Part shown: positions 35,901 through 44,414 of the stretch, one piece after another
Numbering within the stretch: the first letter of the stretch is position 1
How the letters are laid out: each line of letters starts with the position of its first letter
Source of the DNA: Deinococcales bacterium
GTDB taxonomy: Bacteria; Deinococcota; Deinococci; Deinococcales; JAAFIG01
Assembly: GCA_013298595.1 (NCBI GenBank)
Contig: JAAFIG010000028.1
Coordinates: 1-63,992, forward strand
Reading direction: 5' to 3'
DNA: 63,992 nucleotides
Program-made: the position numbers and the translations under genes
The notes under the pieces: model-generated
What the model was told of the DNA's origin: nothing
Seen by the model: the letters and a program-made list of their open reading frames with translations, nothing else
Databases searched by the model: none

Positions 35901-36591
35901 AGAAGTTGCTGGTAGCACAGCAGTTTATGGACGCACCGACCTTGGCTTCTCCTTAGCTAATGCTGGCAAGTTGATTCCAGGTGTTAATGTTGTCTTTGGC
36001 TTCGGCTCAAGTAGCAACTCGTTGGTTGCAGCTGATACCCGTACGACACTGTATGCTTACGCTGATACATCGTTTAGCTTGGCTGGCTTTACAGTCGCGC
36101 CAAAAGTATACTTTGCAACCCGTGATAGCAATGGTGGTGCTACATTCGGTACAGATGACATCACCCAATTCGGCGCTGCTGTAACTGCTGGTGGTGACTT
36201 CCTCCTCGGATCGAAGATTGCTCTTGGCGTTGCGTTTGATACTGCAAGTCATACAGTTGGCGCATCAGCTTCGAGTACATTCTTGTTCAGCGCTGGTTTG
36301 AGCTGGGCAAATGGTCCGTTGCCAGGCAGTACTTTTGGCGTTAGCTTCTCAACTCGTGCTGATATTGCTCGCAGTGGTACTGGTTTCGGACCAAGCTTCG
36401 CAGCACCAGTTGCAATTGGTAGCTGGGGTGCAGATGGTGCAGGGGCAGCAGTGCTTACAGGTGTTACTTTCAACTTTGATTACTATGGTTTAGCATTCCG
36501 TTACGGAATCTTCAACCATACCAATATCAATGGTGCTCCAGTTGTCACATGGGGTTCACGTTTCAGCATTGGTTACAGCCTCAAGTTCTAA
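32983..36591 (+). CDS. slpA: SlpA-like S-layer/outer-membrane surface protein with SLH domain
   Basis: A 1202-residue major envelope protein. The signal peptide ends AFA-QA (residue 24). One SLH domain (about 47-100, DIPAGHWASEAVKVAANCGIVRGFPDGTFR) should bind the secondary polymer of the cell wall. Residues about 125-550 are a long coiled coil with about ten Ala-rich units of the form AAQQTADDALAAA, and residues about 560-1202 are Gly/Ser/aromatic beta-strand repeats ending in Phe (FSIGYSLKF), as in outer-membrane barrels. This is the architecture of Deinococcus/Thermus SlpA, which ties the outer membrane to the wall. AGGGGG precedes the ATG. The barrel half has no CTCGAG and uses different codons from the neighbours, consistent with very high expression. 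Confidence 0.93.
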   Translation: MKKFPAAMLLTAALSAGATAFAQAGTNPTGQVDPASAQTQNQKPAELKDIPAGHWASEAVKVAANCGIVRGFPDGTFRGNEPVSRYQAAAIVARLLDAIRNGECGIPKYATQADLQAAVTAVNTRIDNINTTGTPTLSAADLVALQNAIQELAADLAQLGVRVADLEDNAVSQDDLARVEEIATQARDLAEAAAAAAQEANDTATGALDTATGAQSTADEALAAAAAAQQTADDAAAAIEAAQQTADDALDAAANAQQAADDAMAVAEAAQQSADDALAAAAAAQQSADDAVAAAETAQSTADEALAAITAAQEAADAALAAAEVAQQTADDALALAQAAQPAGDYATNEDLASVAETASQAKDLAEAVAAALETASGGSIDLGAISDLQDQIEAASIAADTALAQSRELQDRYDELNGRVDDLESQLGELGATVEGQADSIAALNDLVVLLNQDTLSLQDRVTQLERGLADTTAAFDDVAANAASQEDLESLREFTTLLRRDQTALSDRVGELEARVGRVENRVTAVEGRVSALEANAFTISGTIGLSYRRSSVWREDGNSLAAFDFDIDRLALPNGGFNGGFSSGTGDGSVSTNARTFSDFAGGDGGTNGTRSVNANGQSGQLVRLEGRIAPSVTLNFGFKPRALIGATTNGLGNTFSITLNLALVTSTPFSGTSGGRDSVVNPATFSLSSLALAYEVGSAPLLIKFGVNVGFAFTKYGFANSGGVGDGIVASLDGAGLLPLNPKLSVVYQSRGGADGDFFYFTGAKGSLSLLPGLTGGVYYVVGGEDIITSALTRDTTTLYGLDFSGKLFGFLDLSGEWNASQFATATNATTVNRVATFVNAGVNFDPFTIGANWRYVDAGWSGNSSDLSNDGGPYADNQTGFGVTLGAKNLLGFLNLNGYFDSRSLPTGSAAPVGNGPGRPAGINFQGGLLSTSMDTNGATSTGSTDFGVVVGLNLVGFDLQGYFFNESEVAGSTAVYGRTDLGFSLANAGKLIPGVNVVFGFGSSSNSLVAADTRTTLYAYADTSFSLAGFTVAPKVYFATRDSNGGATFGTDDITQFGAAVTAGGDFLLGSKIALGVAFDTASHTVGASASSTFLFSAGLSWANGPLPGSTFGVSFSTRADIARSGTGFGPSFAAPVAIGSWGADGAGAAVLTGVTFNFDYYGLAFRYGIFNHTNINGAPVVTWGSRFSIGYSLKF

Positions 36592-36603
36592 TCTCGAATC
36601 TCG

Positions 36604-36639
36604 AAAAAAAGACCCCCGCGCAAGCGGGGGTCTTTTTTT
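36604..36639. terminator. Strong bidirectional terminator between slpA and trxB
   Basis: GACCCCCGC-gcaa-GCGGGGGTC flanked by A7 and T7, shared by the convergent slpA and trxB genes. Confidence 0.95.
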
Positions 36640-36656
36640 ACTTTAATTTGGGTTGT

Positions 36657-37595
36657 TTAATCGGCTGCAACCAGTTGATCCTCGAGGTCTGCAATGTACT
36701 TTTCGGCTTTCATGGCGGCTTTGGTGCCTGCGCCAACACTGGTGCTGAGTTGCCTGTAAATTTCGTCGGAGACATCGCCTGCACTGAATAACCCTGAGAT
36801 GCTGGTGTAAATTTCGTCTTTGACAGCTACGTAACCATGGGTGTTTAGTTCGACGGTATTCTCGAGGAATTTGGTGTTTGGTTCGTGTCCTACGTATATG
36901 AATACACCATCTGTGGGGATAATAGTCTCGAGTCCTGTTTTGATATTTTTGGCGCGAACACCACTGACTAATTCGTCACCAAGAACTTCTTCAACAACAG
37001 TATCCCAAATAAATTTCATTTTAGGGTTTTTGAAAGCACGATCTTGGGCAACTTTGTTAGCGCGGAGTGTGTCGCGGCGGTGAACTATGGTGACAGTTTC
37101 AGCAAATTTGGTTAAAAAAGTGCCCTCTTCGATGGCAGCGTCGCCGCCACCAACAACAATCACATGTTTGCCTCGGTAAAAGAAACCATCGCAAGTCGCG
37201 CAGGTACTTACACCGCGTCCGTAAAATTTATCTTCGCCTGGAACATCTAAACGCTTAGGATTTGCACCTGTGGCAATAATCACAACATGAGCATTGTAGG
37301 TTTTGTCGTAACCACGCAAACGAAAACCATTGCCAATTTTCTCGAGGCTTTGGACTTCGTCGTAAATAATTTCTGCACCAAATTTTTCGGCTTGAGCAAC
37401 CATACGGCTTGAAAGTTCAGGTCCTGAGATAACATCAGGGAAACCTGGGTAATTTTCGACTTCTTCGGTTTGAGCAATTTGTCCGCCTGGGTTACCTTTT
37501 TCGACAATAGCGGTTTTTAAACCACCTCGTCCTGCGTAAATACCTGCGGTTAAACCAGCGGGTCCAGCTCCAATAATCAGTACATCGTATGTCAT
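36657..37595 (-). CDS. trxB: Thioredoxin reductase
   Basis: The flavoenzyme that reduces thioredoxin with NADPH. The protein (312 residues) has FAD motif [10 protein letters not shown] (9-18), the redox pair Cys132-Cys135 (TCATCDG), NADPH motif [12 protein letters not shown] and the FAD-binding C-terminus [11 protein letters not shown]. The ATG at 37595 has AGGAG eight bases upstream; the 26 upstream residues in frame are not part of the protein. It stands alone, convergent with slpA. Confidence 0.96.
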   Translation of the reverse strand: MTYDVLIIGAGPAGLTAGIYAGRGGLKTAIVEKGNPGGQIAQTEEVENYPGFPDVISGPELSSRMVAQAEKFGAEIIYDEVQSLEKIGNGFRLRGYDKTYNAHVVIIATGANPKRLDVPGEDKFYGRGVSTCATCDGFFYRGKHVIVVGGGDAAIEEGTFLTKFAETVTIVHRRDTLRANKVAQDRAFKNPKMKFIWDTVVEEVLGDELVSGVRAKNIKTGLETIIPTDGVFIYVGHEPNTKFLENTVELNTHGYVAVKDEIYTSISGLFSAGDVSDEIYRQLSTSVGAGTKAAMKAEKYIADLEDQLVAAD

Positions 37596-37687
37596 AAAAA
37601 CTCCTATGAACTCGAGGGTAACTCGAGGATAGCTCCAAAATACCACCTGTTTGTTGAATTGGCAGTTAGGCAAAGTACGTTCTTGGT

Positions 37688-38278
37688 TTAACGATGGTTC
37701 ATTGGCATGGCAGTTGGGGCGGGGAGTTCTGTGCCGCCGCGTTTTTTGAGGTAGCTTCGCATAGCATCTATTTCAATTTGTTGATTGCGGATAATGCCAT
37801 TAGCTAGAACTTGAACAATCTCTCGAGGATTGGTTTCTAAAATCGTTTTTGCCATGATTGCACCGCCTTGATGATGCCGAATCATCAGTTGTAAAAAAAG
37901 TTTTTCAGCTTCTTTGGCTGGCAATGTGGAAAGTTTAGAAACATCAGCTCGAGCTGCCATACCCATTTGCTCACCTTTGCCATTCATGGTTGGTTCGCGC
38001 CCCGTCAGTGGCAGATTCCAAGTATTTAACCAAGCCTGCATTTGTCCAACTTCGTTTTGTTGGGTTAAGAACATATCTGTTACCAGTAATGTAAATTCTT
38101 CATCGTTGGTTATTCGGTCACGAATGCGTACAGCCATATCAACAGCCTGCATATGATGTGCCCGCATATCTCGAGCAAAAACCACTTCGGGGCTGTTCTC
38201 GAGTGGTGATGTGATACTCGAACGACCTAGGAAAATACCTAATGCAAGGGCAAAAAGTGTTAGAAAAATCCAGCGCAT
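37688..38278 (-). CDS. DUF305 exported ferritin-like protein
   Basis: A 196-residue protein with an N-terminal membrane anchor or signal ([18 protein letters not shown]). Two DUF305 halves follow, with the hallmark pairs [11 protein letters not shown] and [13 protein letters not shown], rich in Met and His, which suggests metal (copper) binding. The family fold is ferritin-like; its role is not settled, but copper handling has been proposed. CAGAAT lies six bases before the ATG, so the message is probably leaderless. Confidence 0.9.
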   Translation of the reverse strand: MRWIFLTLFALALGIFLGRSSITSPLENSPEVVFARDMRAHHMQAVDMAVRIRDRITNDEEFTLLVTDMFLTQQNEVGQMQAWLNTWNLPLTGREPTMNGKGEQMGMAARADVSKLSTLPAKEAEKLFLQLMIRHHQGGAIMAKTILETNPREIVQVLANGIIRNQQIEIDAMRSYLKKRGGTELPAPTAMPMNHR

Positions 38279-38310
38279 ATCTGCATTCTGCCCTGTTTAG
38301 ATGAAAGAAA

Positions 38311-38338
38311 GCAAAATCCCCTGTCATGGGGATTTTGC
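38311..38338 (-). terminator. Terminator of the BTAD-lipoprotein unit
   Basis: GCAAAATCCCC-tgtca-TGGGGATTTTGC, a strong stem with T-rich flank on the minus strand, just after the lipoprotein stop. Confidence 0.85.
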
Positions 38339-38349
38339 TTGAGCGTAAC

Positions 38350-39189
38350 TTAATTCAGGGTTTTGGTTACAACGGGTGGAGTACCACAAGCTTGATAAAC
38401 AATTTGCACAGTTAACCTACCTCGAGTAAGGATTTGCACACCACCAACGATACGTTGTGAAGCACAACTCGGTGCAACTTGTAATGGTGTTGGCGTGGTG
38501 GTGGTGTAACTACGGCTCGGAAAATTCCCTCGAGTCCATGTAACAGTGCTGTTTGTGGTTAAAGCCCCAGCAGGAAATGGTTGATCTGGTTGAATGATTC
38601 CACCATTCGAGGTGAACAGGAATTGCATTTGATTTTCTAAAGTTTGGGTTAAACGACTAGGGCGCTCAAGTACGGTCTGAATATTGTTTTCTCGAGCGAC
38701 AGATAATTTATCTGCGTTGAGGGTTGCGCCTCGAGTACCATTGCGGGTTTCGCTGATAAGTACAGTGCCAAAGCGTTTATCCGTCACTTTGAAATTGATA
38801 AATATGGACTGATACCCAATACTGGGATTGGTGGCAGTATCGAGAATCCGAATGCGTCCAGTAATACTGCGGTTGACATTATTAGCGAGGGCTTTGTTGC
38901 AATTAAATTGGTAAGTGACATCGTCTGGGATGTTATCAGAGTCTGCATCGGTTTCTGAACCAGCGACAATGGTTCGGCAATTTGGGGCTGCTTGCACAGT
39001 AATATCTTGATTTTCAACGACTAAGACAGTTTCTGAAACCCCTAGGGTAAAAACAGAGGCTTCTGTTTCGCTAATGACAATTTCTTGTAAATCGTCAAAT
39101 TCATCGGTACTAAGATCATCAGTGTTGCTGTTCTGTAAACAAGCGGTTAAAGATAAAAAAGCCAAACTCCAAATAAACCAGTGTCTCAT
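38350..39189 (-). CDS. Lipoprotein of unknown function downstream of a BTAD regulator
   Basis: A 279-residue lipoprotein with lipobox LTAC (Cys17). The mature part is acidic near the start (NTDDLSTDEFDDLQE) and then beta-rich and Thr/Asn-rich, with several cysteines (NCRT, NCNK, SCAS, ACGT) that may form disulfides. A stretch DADSDNIPDD resembles a short calcium-binding loop. I recognise no family. Its ATG overlaps the stop of the 61-residue gene (ATGA), so it is translated with it. Confidence 0.75.
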   Translation of the reverse strand: MRHWFIWSLAFLSLTACLQNSNTDDLSTDEFDDLQEIVISETEASVFTLGVSETVLVVENQDITVQAAPNCRTIVAGSETDADSDNIPDDVTYQFNCNKALANNVNRSITGRIRILDTATNPSIGYQSIFINFKVTDKRFGTVLISETRNGTRGATLNADKLSVARENNIQTVLERPSRLTQTLENQMQFLFTSNGGIIQPDQPFPAGALTTNSTVTWTRGNFPSRSYTTTTPTPLQVAPSCASQRIVGGVQILTRGRLTVQIVYQACGTPPVVTKTLN

Positions 39190-39371
39190 CGTAACCCCCG
39201 TGTTGAACCATCGTCCGTTAAAGAACGCAAATATCGTGTTAGAGCCTGCAAATCTTCAAAGCGAATCGGTGCGTGCTGTTCTGAACCCTCAAGCCAAACG
39301 GCACTAGGACTTGTTTTGTTACTGGGTGTTAATCGTAAACGGAACACCAATTCGTTTTTGGTTGTTTTCAT
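39186..39371 (-). CDS. 61-residue partner protein in the BTAD operon
   Basis: A very small protein: an N-terminal FRLRLTPSNKTSP strand, then AVWLEGSEQHAPIRFEDLQALTRYLRSL. Similar short proteins with a W-G-V-H-V/F--L-EL--FL pattern occur next to BTAD regulators in Chloroflexi and relatives, so a link to this regulator is likely. AGGAGG precedes the ATG by six bases, a strong ribosome site. It overlaps the lipoprotein gene by four bases and starts 21 bases after the regulator gene. Confidence 0.75.
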   Translation of the reverse strand: MKTTKNELVFRLRLTPSNKTSPSAVWLEGSEQHAPIRFEDLQALTRYLRSLTDDGSTRGLR

Positions 39372-39392
39372 GGTGAACCTCCTGCTGGCACT

Positions 39393-42300
39393 TTAGATGC
39401 AAGGGCGTTCCAAAAACGTTCCAAGATTGCCAAATTCCGTACCAAGGTGTTTTTCGAGTTCATGACGAAGGTTGCTATGTTTCTTTTGCCATGATTTAAC
39501 ACGGGTTGCAAGCACTTCGGATAACCATAATGCTTCGAGTGAAGTAGGCAGGGATTTAAGCAGTTTTTCTGCGCGGTCTGTGATATCTTCGCCAATACGA
39601 GAACGCATCAGTAACATCCGTGCCTCGAGCCAATTTGGTAATTGAGGTAAGTCATTAAAAACCGCTTTCGCTTCTTGATTTGCACTTGCAAGGCAACAGG
39701 CATAATAAACGCGGTATTCAAGTTGAACAGCACGTATTTGAGGCTCGAGTTGGCTTAGTAATGCAGTGGCTAAGGTAATATTTTTTTGCTGTAAAGCAGC
39801 TCGAGTGCGATGAATAGCAATTGGTGCAATATATGATTGCCCTGCTTGTTCAAGTAGCAATTCAGCTTGTTCAAGATGTTCTAAAGCCTTAGCAGATGCT
39901 TGTAATCCAAGGTAAGCATCTGCAAGCCAAAGATGTTGTACCAATGTTTGTGCTGGGTTGCTGAGTGTTTGGCTTTGGGTCAGGGCAAGATGGGCATTTT
40001 CTAAGGCAGGTTTAAGTTGACCAGTGCGGTATTGAACTCGTGAAAGCATAGCGGTAAATTGACATTCTCGAGCCAACATTTTCCCTTGTGTGAGTGATAA
40101 ACCTTCAGTAATCGGGTTTTTGGCAGCAGAAAATAAACCTGCCCTTAGTTGTTCTGCACAAAGTAAAACTAGAGATACAGTTAAAACTCGCTCGAGGTCA
40201 TATTCTCGAGCGAGTTTTGTGGCTCGTTGTAAACGATCAAGAGCTTCGGAATTGCGTCCAAGTAATCCAAGTAATTGCCCGACTTGTGCTAATTCAGTTA
40301 TTTCCTGTTCACGTTGGCGTAGCCCTTTGTAAATGCTGTAGGCGCGTTCGGCTTGCTCAAGGGCTTTAGGTAAATCATTCAACCGACGATAAACTTCTTT
40401 GAGACTCGAGTGCAATTCGGCTGCAATTTCTCCACGTTTTTGAATTTGTAATCCTTCAAGTAATTTTTCTCGTGCTTTCTCTGCTTGCCCAGAACCAGTT
40501 AATGCTGTGCCAATCAGCAATAATGCTTCGGCTCGAGTTTCCCCTTGGGCTTCTTCGAGTGCTTCTTGGGCTTGCTCGAGGGCTGCCGAGAATTGTCCTC
40601 GGTAGAGGTGCGCTTTGGCAGTCAATAATTGTGCTCTGACACTGTACTCGAGGGGTAAGGCATGGCTGAGGTCTTGCATGGTGCTGGCGTGTTGCTCGAG
40701 TGCGTCGAGGTCTAGGAGAGTCAAGGCAAGGTCGGCACTTTGGGCATGAATGGTAAAACGGGTTGCATTGTCTGGTTCGAGGCTTAGGGCTTTTTTGTAA
40801 GTGTTACGGGCTTCTTGATGAGCGAAGATGGCTCGGGCAGTTTGAGCAGCTTTGATAAGCCACGGTATGGCTTCTTGAGCGCGTCCACTTTGCTCGAGAT
40901 GCCAAGCAATTCGGGCTGGTTTTTGATTGTTGCGTATGAACTGGTCGGCGAGACGGCGATGAATCATTCGTTCGCGTTCTGGGCTGAAATCCTCGAGCAA
41001 ACTGCGGCGTACTACATCGTGACTAAAACGGTAATTGCTTTGTTCACGGCGAATCAGTTGCGCGGTGGTGGCTCGCTCGAGGGCATGAATGGCTTCGTTT
41101 TCTGAAAGAGCACTGGCGCTGAGTAAATGTTCAGCATCGAATGGGTCGCCGCTGAGGGCAGCCACTTCGAGGATGCGTTTCACGGCTGCACCAAGATGAT
41201 GGATACGACCCATGACGAGTTCACGAACATTATTTGGAATGGGTAATTCGGTGTAATCGGCAGTGTTGGTATCAAAAGCACTTGTCCAAGTGCCATCTGG
41301 CTCGAGGGTAAGAGTGCCATTTTCAAAGAAGCCTTGTAAGGTCTCGAGGGTTAACAGTGGGTTGCCACCACTGGCAAGGTGCAGGCGTTGGGCAAAAAGT
41401 GGTGCATGTTGTCCTGATAGGGATTGGAGTAAGCCAAGGGTTTGGTTTTCGTTAAAACTTGGTAGGGCGTGTTGTCCCAGTAAATGTTCGCGGTTTAAGG
41501 TGCTTAATAGATTTTGTAAATCTGGGTTTTCGCTGCTTTCTAAATCTCGGGTTGTGGCAAGCATTAGGCAGTGTTTACGAGCTAAATGGGCAATCACTTC
41601 TAAGCTGCTGGGGTCGAACCAGTGAAGGTCATCAAGCACTATGTATTCATTGGCTTGTAGTGTGGCTTGTAAGGCTCTTGTAAGGGCTTCAATGAACTTT
41701 GCCCGTCCAAGTGAACCAGAGGTGTTGGCGCTATCTATTATTGCTTCTGAGAAGAATTCTGGGATCAGTCTTGCCACTTCGCGCCGCCAAACCAATTCCA
41801 TATTTTCTGGGTGGATACGCTGCTCGAGTAACGCTGTGCGTAAGGTTTCGGCGATTGGATAAAGTGGAATATTGCTGGCACTGGCAAAGCCACGTAGTGT
41901 TAAAAAATAGCCTTTTGTACGAGCAAAATCTTCGACTAAACGGGTTTTGCCAACACCAACTTCGCCTTGTACAATGCGTAAAGGTACAGTTTGTTGCTCG
42001 AGCCAAGCCCAAGCTGTTTCGCGTCCAACCAATGGTGGGCGCAGCAAATTTGGGCGTTGCACAGTGGTTTCTAAGAATTCTGCTGGTTCGGGTAAGGCTC
42101 GTTCAATGCGCTCGAGTAATTCTAGGGTTTCAGGTAAGGGTTTTAAGCCAAATTCGTTTTTGAGCATTTGCTCGAGTGCATCAAAACGTTCAAGAGCAGC
42201 GGCTCGTTCGCCTAAACGCCAATGTAATCGCATGATTTGACGATGATGCACTTCTTGTAAACCGTCGAGCTGTAACAAGGCTTGATGTGCTGCCAGTGCC

Positions 42301-42797
42301 CCACGTAAATCTGTACTTGCTTCGAGTTGTGTGGCTTGCGCTGCCCATAATTGTGTGGCAATACTGCGTAAGTACTCGCGTTTTTGCTCGAGCCAAACTT
42401 CAAATTCGGTAGCAGCATTGATTTCTAAACCCATTAAAAACTCGCCCTGATATAACTCGAGCGCCGCGTTTGCTTCTGTTTTTGCAAGTGTCTCGAATTG
42501 GGCAACATCAGAATGGATTGGTTGCAATGCCACATGGGTTGCTGTCACTTCGAGCAGAGGCGCGAGTGGTGTTTCCCGTAAACGAAACAATTCTTTACGC
42601 AAATTATTACGCGCAGCTTCTTCGGGTAGATCAGACCATAACATCCCCGCTAAACGTCCTCGAGCCACACCACCTTCGAGGGTCACAAAAGCCAGTAAAG
42701 CCAATGCCTTACGCGTGGCTAAGGTAACTGGTTGCCCTTCAAATAAGACCACACCACGCCCAAATAAGCGTAACTCGAGGGTTGGGCTACTGGTCAT
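39393..42797 (-). CDS. BTAD/AAA/TPR transcriptional regulator (SARP-LuxR type size)
   Basis: An 1134-residue regulator. The N-terminal winged helix (about 8-90, LELRLFGRGVVLFEGQPVTLATRKALALLAFV) and the BTAD helical domain (about 95-235) are followed by an AAA ATPase with Walker A GEVGVGKT (278-285) and a Walker B-like YIVLDDLHW, then a long TPR array to about 1115. Proteins of this form act as signal-integrating activators. TAAACT six bases before the ATG suggests a leaderless transcript. Downstream genes for a 61-residue protein and a lipoprotein look like its operon. A shorter relative lies at 53113-55803. Confidence 0.92.
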   Translation of the reverse strand: MTSSPTLELRLFGRGVVLFEGQPVTLATRKALALLAFVTLEGGVARGRLAGMLWSDLPEEAARNNLRKELFRLRETPLAPLLEVTATHVALQPIHSDVAQFETLAKTEANAALELYQGEFLMGLEINAATEFEVWLEQKREYLRSIATQLWAAQATQLEASTDLRGALAAHQALLQLDGLQEVHHRQIMRLHWRLGERAAALERFDALEQMLKNEFGLKPLPETLELLERIERALPEPAEFLETTVQRPNLLRPPLVGRETAWAWLEQQTVPLRIVQGEVGVGKTRLVEDFARTKGYFLTLRGFASASNIPLYPIAETLRTALLEQRIHPENMELVWRREVARLIPEFFSEAIIDSANTSGSLGRAKFIEALTRALQATLQANEYIVLDDLHWFDPSSLEVIAHLARKHCLMLATTRDLESSENPDLQNLLSTLNREHLLGQHALPSFNENQTLGLLQSLSGQHAPLFAQRLHLASGGNPLLTLETLQGFFENGTLTLEPDGTWTSAFDTNTADYTELPIPNNVRELVMGRIHHLGAAVKRILEVAALSGDPFDAEHLLSASALSENEAIHALERATTAQLIRREQSNYRFSHDVVRRSLLEDFSPERERMIHRRLADQFIRNNQKPARIAWHLEQSGRAQEAIPWLIKAAQTARAIFAHQEARNTYKKALSLEPDNATRFTIHAQSADLALTLLDLDALEQHASTMQDLSHALPLEYSVRAQLLTAKAHLYRGQFSAALEQAQEALEEAQGETRAEALLLIGTALTGSGQAEKAREKLLEGLQIQKRGEIAAELHSSLKEVYRRLNDLPKALEQAERAYSIYKGLRQREQEITELAQVGQLLGLLGRNSEALDRLQRATKLAREYDLERVLTVSLVLLCAEQLRAGLFSAAKNPITEGLSLTQGKMLARECQFTAMLSRVQYRTGQLKPALENAHLALTQSQTLSNPAQTLVQHLWLADAYLGLQASAKALEHLEQAELLLEQAGQSYIAPIAIHRTRAALQQKNITLATALLSQLEPQIRAVQLEYRVYYACCLASANQEAKAVFNDLPQLPNWLEARMLLMRSRIGEDITDRAEKLLKSLPTSLEALWLSEVLATRVKSWQKKHSNLRHELEKHLGTEFGNLGTFLERPCI

Positions 42798-42839
42798 CCC
42801 CCGAGTTTAATCGAAAAACCAAACAGAAAAGCTATTGGT

Positions 42840-43196
42840 TTACTCGAGACTATAATTTAATGAACCTGTGGCTTCATTCATTTCGATTTTTAGGGCATAA
42901 GTACCAGCAGCTAAAGTCAGGCGCACATCGTAATCATCCACAAATTCGCGTTTTAGTACATCGTTTATTCGCACACTGATACGACCTTCTTTTAAACCAC
43001 CCCAAATGCGTAAGCTACTGGCTCGAGTTAAAGTTAGGGTACGCTCAAGCGGACGACGGGTATGACTAAGGAATGCTGGTGTGTATGGTGGGTAGCCTAA
43101 ATAAAAATTGCCATAAACCTGAAAAGTAATGATTGTGAAATATGTTAATAATCCCACAATAATCAATCCCCACTGCCAGCGTTTAAATTTGTACAT
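42840..43196 (-). CDS. Small membrane-anchored protein of unknown function
   Basis: A 118-residue protein with one N-terminal helix (WGLIIVGLLTYFTIITFQVY), then a beta-rich outer part: RISVRINDVLKREF, YDVRLTLAAGTYALKIEM. The last segment reads like a beta-sandwich (carbohydrate-binding or PEGA-like) fold. GAGGAG precedes the ATG. It lies 42 bases upstream of the BTAD gene and could share its transcript, though a -10 box lies between them. Confidence 0.7.
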   Translation of the reverse strand: MYKFKRWQWGLIIVGLLTYFTIITFQVYGNFYLGYPPYTPAFLSHTRRPLERTLTLTRASSLRIWGGLKEGRISVRINDVLKREFVDDYDVRLTLAAGTYALKIEMNEATGSLNYSLE

Positions 43197-43305
43197 AGCT
43201 TATAACTCCTCGTTTTTCGCTTCTAGCTTCGTCTTTTTTGTGTACCTTTTGCCCTTGCCTTGCGCTTTTGCGCTAATCCACTTTCTATGAGTACAATAGG
43301 CGCTA

Positions 43306-44058
43306 ATGGTTAAAGTCATCGCCATCGGAGATGTTCATGCAGACTGGGCGTTATTGCACGGTGCATTAAAAGCCTCATTTGCTATGGACACACACGGGAA
43401 TCCTACCCAGCCTGTGTTAGATGGACGGTACCGAGTTATCCTTATGGGCGACTTAGTGCATCCTAAAACCATTGTGCAATACGAAGAATTGACTGGACGC
43501 GAAGGTTACGATTTCCGCGACCCAGATCACTTAAAGAGTGCTTCTCGAGCACAGGTGCGTGAGTTACATAAACTCAAAGAATTTGTTGAAAAATCGGCTG
43601 GGCATGTACAAATTATTCTTGGCAATCATGACGATGCTGCCCTCGAGCATAAGTTTTTATTAGGTAATGCCATGGGTGTGATCCATGCCGAGTTTGACCC
43701 AAGTAAAGGCGGCGTGCCACTTCCCGAGGATTTACAAAACTGGTTTCGGGGTTTTGAACGCTTTATTCGCATAGATGGCATTCATTTCTCACATGCAGGA
43801 CCATTGCCAGGCATGATGTACTTTGATGATTTCTTTTACAACGACCGTGATTCAAAACACTGGTGGCATGAAAAATCACACTATGTCAAAGATGCAGGAC
43901 ATACCTTTGGAGTCTATGGGCATACTGTGATGAAAGAAGGCATTGTGCTGGACTTAAAAAATAGCTTTGCCATGATAGATGCACTCGAAAAACGACAATA
44001 TCTCGAGATGCTGATTGCTGATGATGGACAATTCCAAGCTCGAGTGGCAGATTTTTAA
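43306..44058 (+). CDS. Calcineurin-like metallophosphoesterase
   Basis: A 250-residue phosphoesterase of the Ser/Thr-phosphatase-like group. All five metal motifs are present: GDVHAD (Asp and His near residue 10), ILMGDLVH, ILGNHDDA, the FSHAGP His and VYGHTV. A Tyr-rich insert lies between motifs 4 and 5. TACAAT lies eight bases before the ATG (leaderless). The gene is followed by the tRNA-tig cluster on the same strand, but a new promoter starts there. The substrate is unknown (phosphoprotein or diadenosine polyphosphate are possible). Confidence 0.9.
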   Translation: MVKVIAIGDVHADWALLHGALKASFAMDTHGNPTQPVLDGRYRVILMGDLVHPKTIVQYEELTGREGYDFRDPDHLKSASRAQVRELHKLKEFVEKSAGHVQIILGNHDDAALEHKFLLGNAMGVIHAEFDPSKGGVPLPEDLQNWFRGFERFIRIDGIHFSHAGPLPGMMYFDDFFYNDRDSKHWWHEKSHYVKDAGHTFGVYGHTVMKEGIVLDLKNSFAMIDALEKRQYLEMLIADDGQFQARVADF

Positions 44059-44060
44059 TC

Positions 44061-44089
44061 TTGACAGATACGAACTTGCCGTTTACACT
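44061..44089 (+). promoter_or_regulatory. Strong promoter of the tRNA-His/tRNA-Leu/tig cluster
   Basis: TTGACA (44061-44066), 17-base spacer, TACACT (44084-44089), about 28 bases before tRNA-His. This is the best sigma-70-type promoter in the window. Confidence 0.85.
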
Positions 44090-44116
44090 CTATGCCGCAT
44101 CTTCTGATGCGTTTGT

Positions 44117-44194
44117 GGTGGGTGTAGCTCAGTCGGTTAGAGCGCCGCTCTGTGGCAGCGGAGGTCGCGGGTTCAAATCCCGTCTCCTACCCCA
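44117..44194 (+). tRNA. tRNA-His (GTG)
   Basis: Complete cloverleaf with CCA encoded. The extra 5' G (44117) faces C73, as expected for tRNA-His. Anticodon stem CCGCT/AGCGG closes the loop CTGTGGC with anticodon GTG. T arm GCGGG-TTCAAAT-CCCGT. The acceptor stem shows a U6-U67 mismatch and a G3-U70 pair. Confidence 0.95.
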
Positions 44195-44200
44195 AAAGAG

Positions 44201-44230
44201 ACTCGAGGGAATTTAACCTCGAGTTCTTTT
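44201..44230 (+). terminator. CTCGAG-armed hairpin between the two tRNA genes
   Basis: ACTCGAGG-gaatttaa-CCTCGAGT followed by TCTTTT. It may end or attenuate the transcript after tRNA-His or act as a processing signal. Confidence 0.7.
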
Positions 44231-44279
44231 ATTGATTATCTTTGATTCTTGTAGTAGGCTTTTGCGGCTCTACTGGTAT

Positions 44280-44364
44280 GCGAGGATGGCGGAATTGGTA
44301 GACGCGCTGGACTTAGGATCCAGTGCCGTAAGGTGTGCGGGTTCAAGTCCCGCTTCTCGCACCA
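44280..44364 (+). tRNA. tRNA-Leu (TAG)
   Basis: Acceptor GCGAGGA/TTCTCGC with A73 and encoded CCA. Anticodon stem CTGGA/TCCAG, loop CTTAGGA with anticodon TAG. A long variable arm (GTGCCGTAAGGTGT) marks it as class II Leu. It lies 50 bases before tig. Confidence 0.95.
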
Positions 44365-44414
44365 AAAATATAGTGTACCCAGCGGCTCAGCCGCGTTTTT
44401 AAGGAGTTTTTGAT

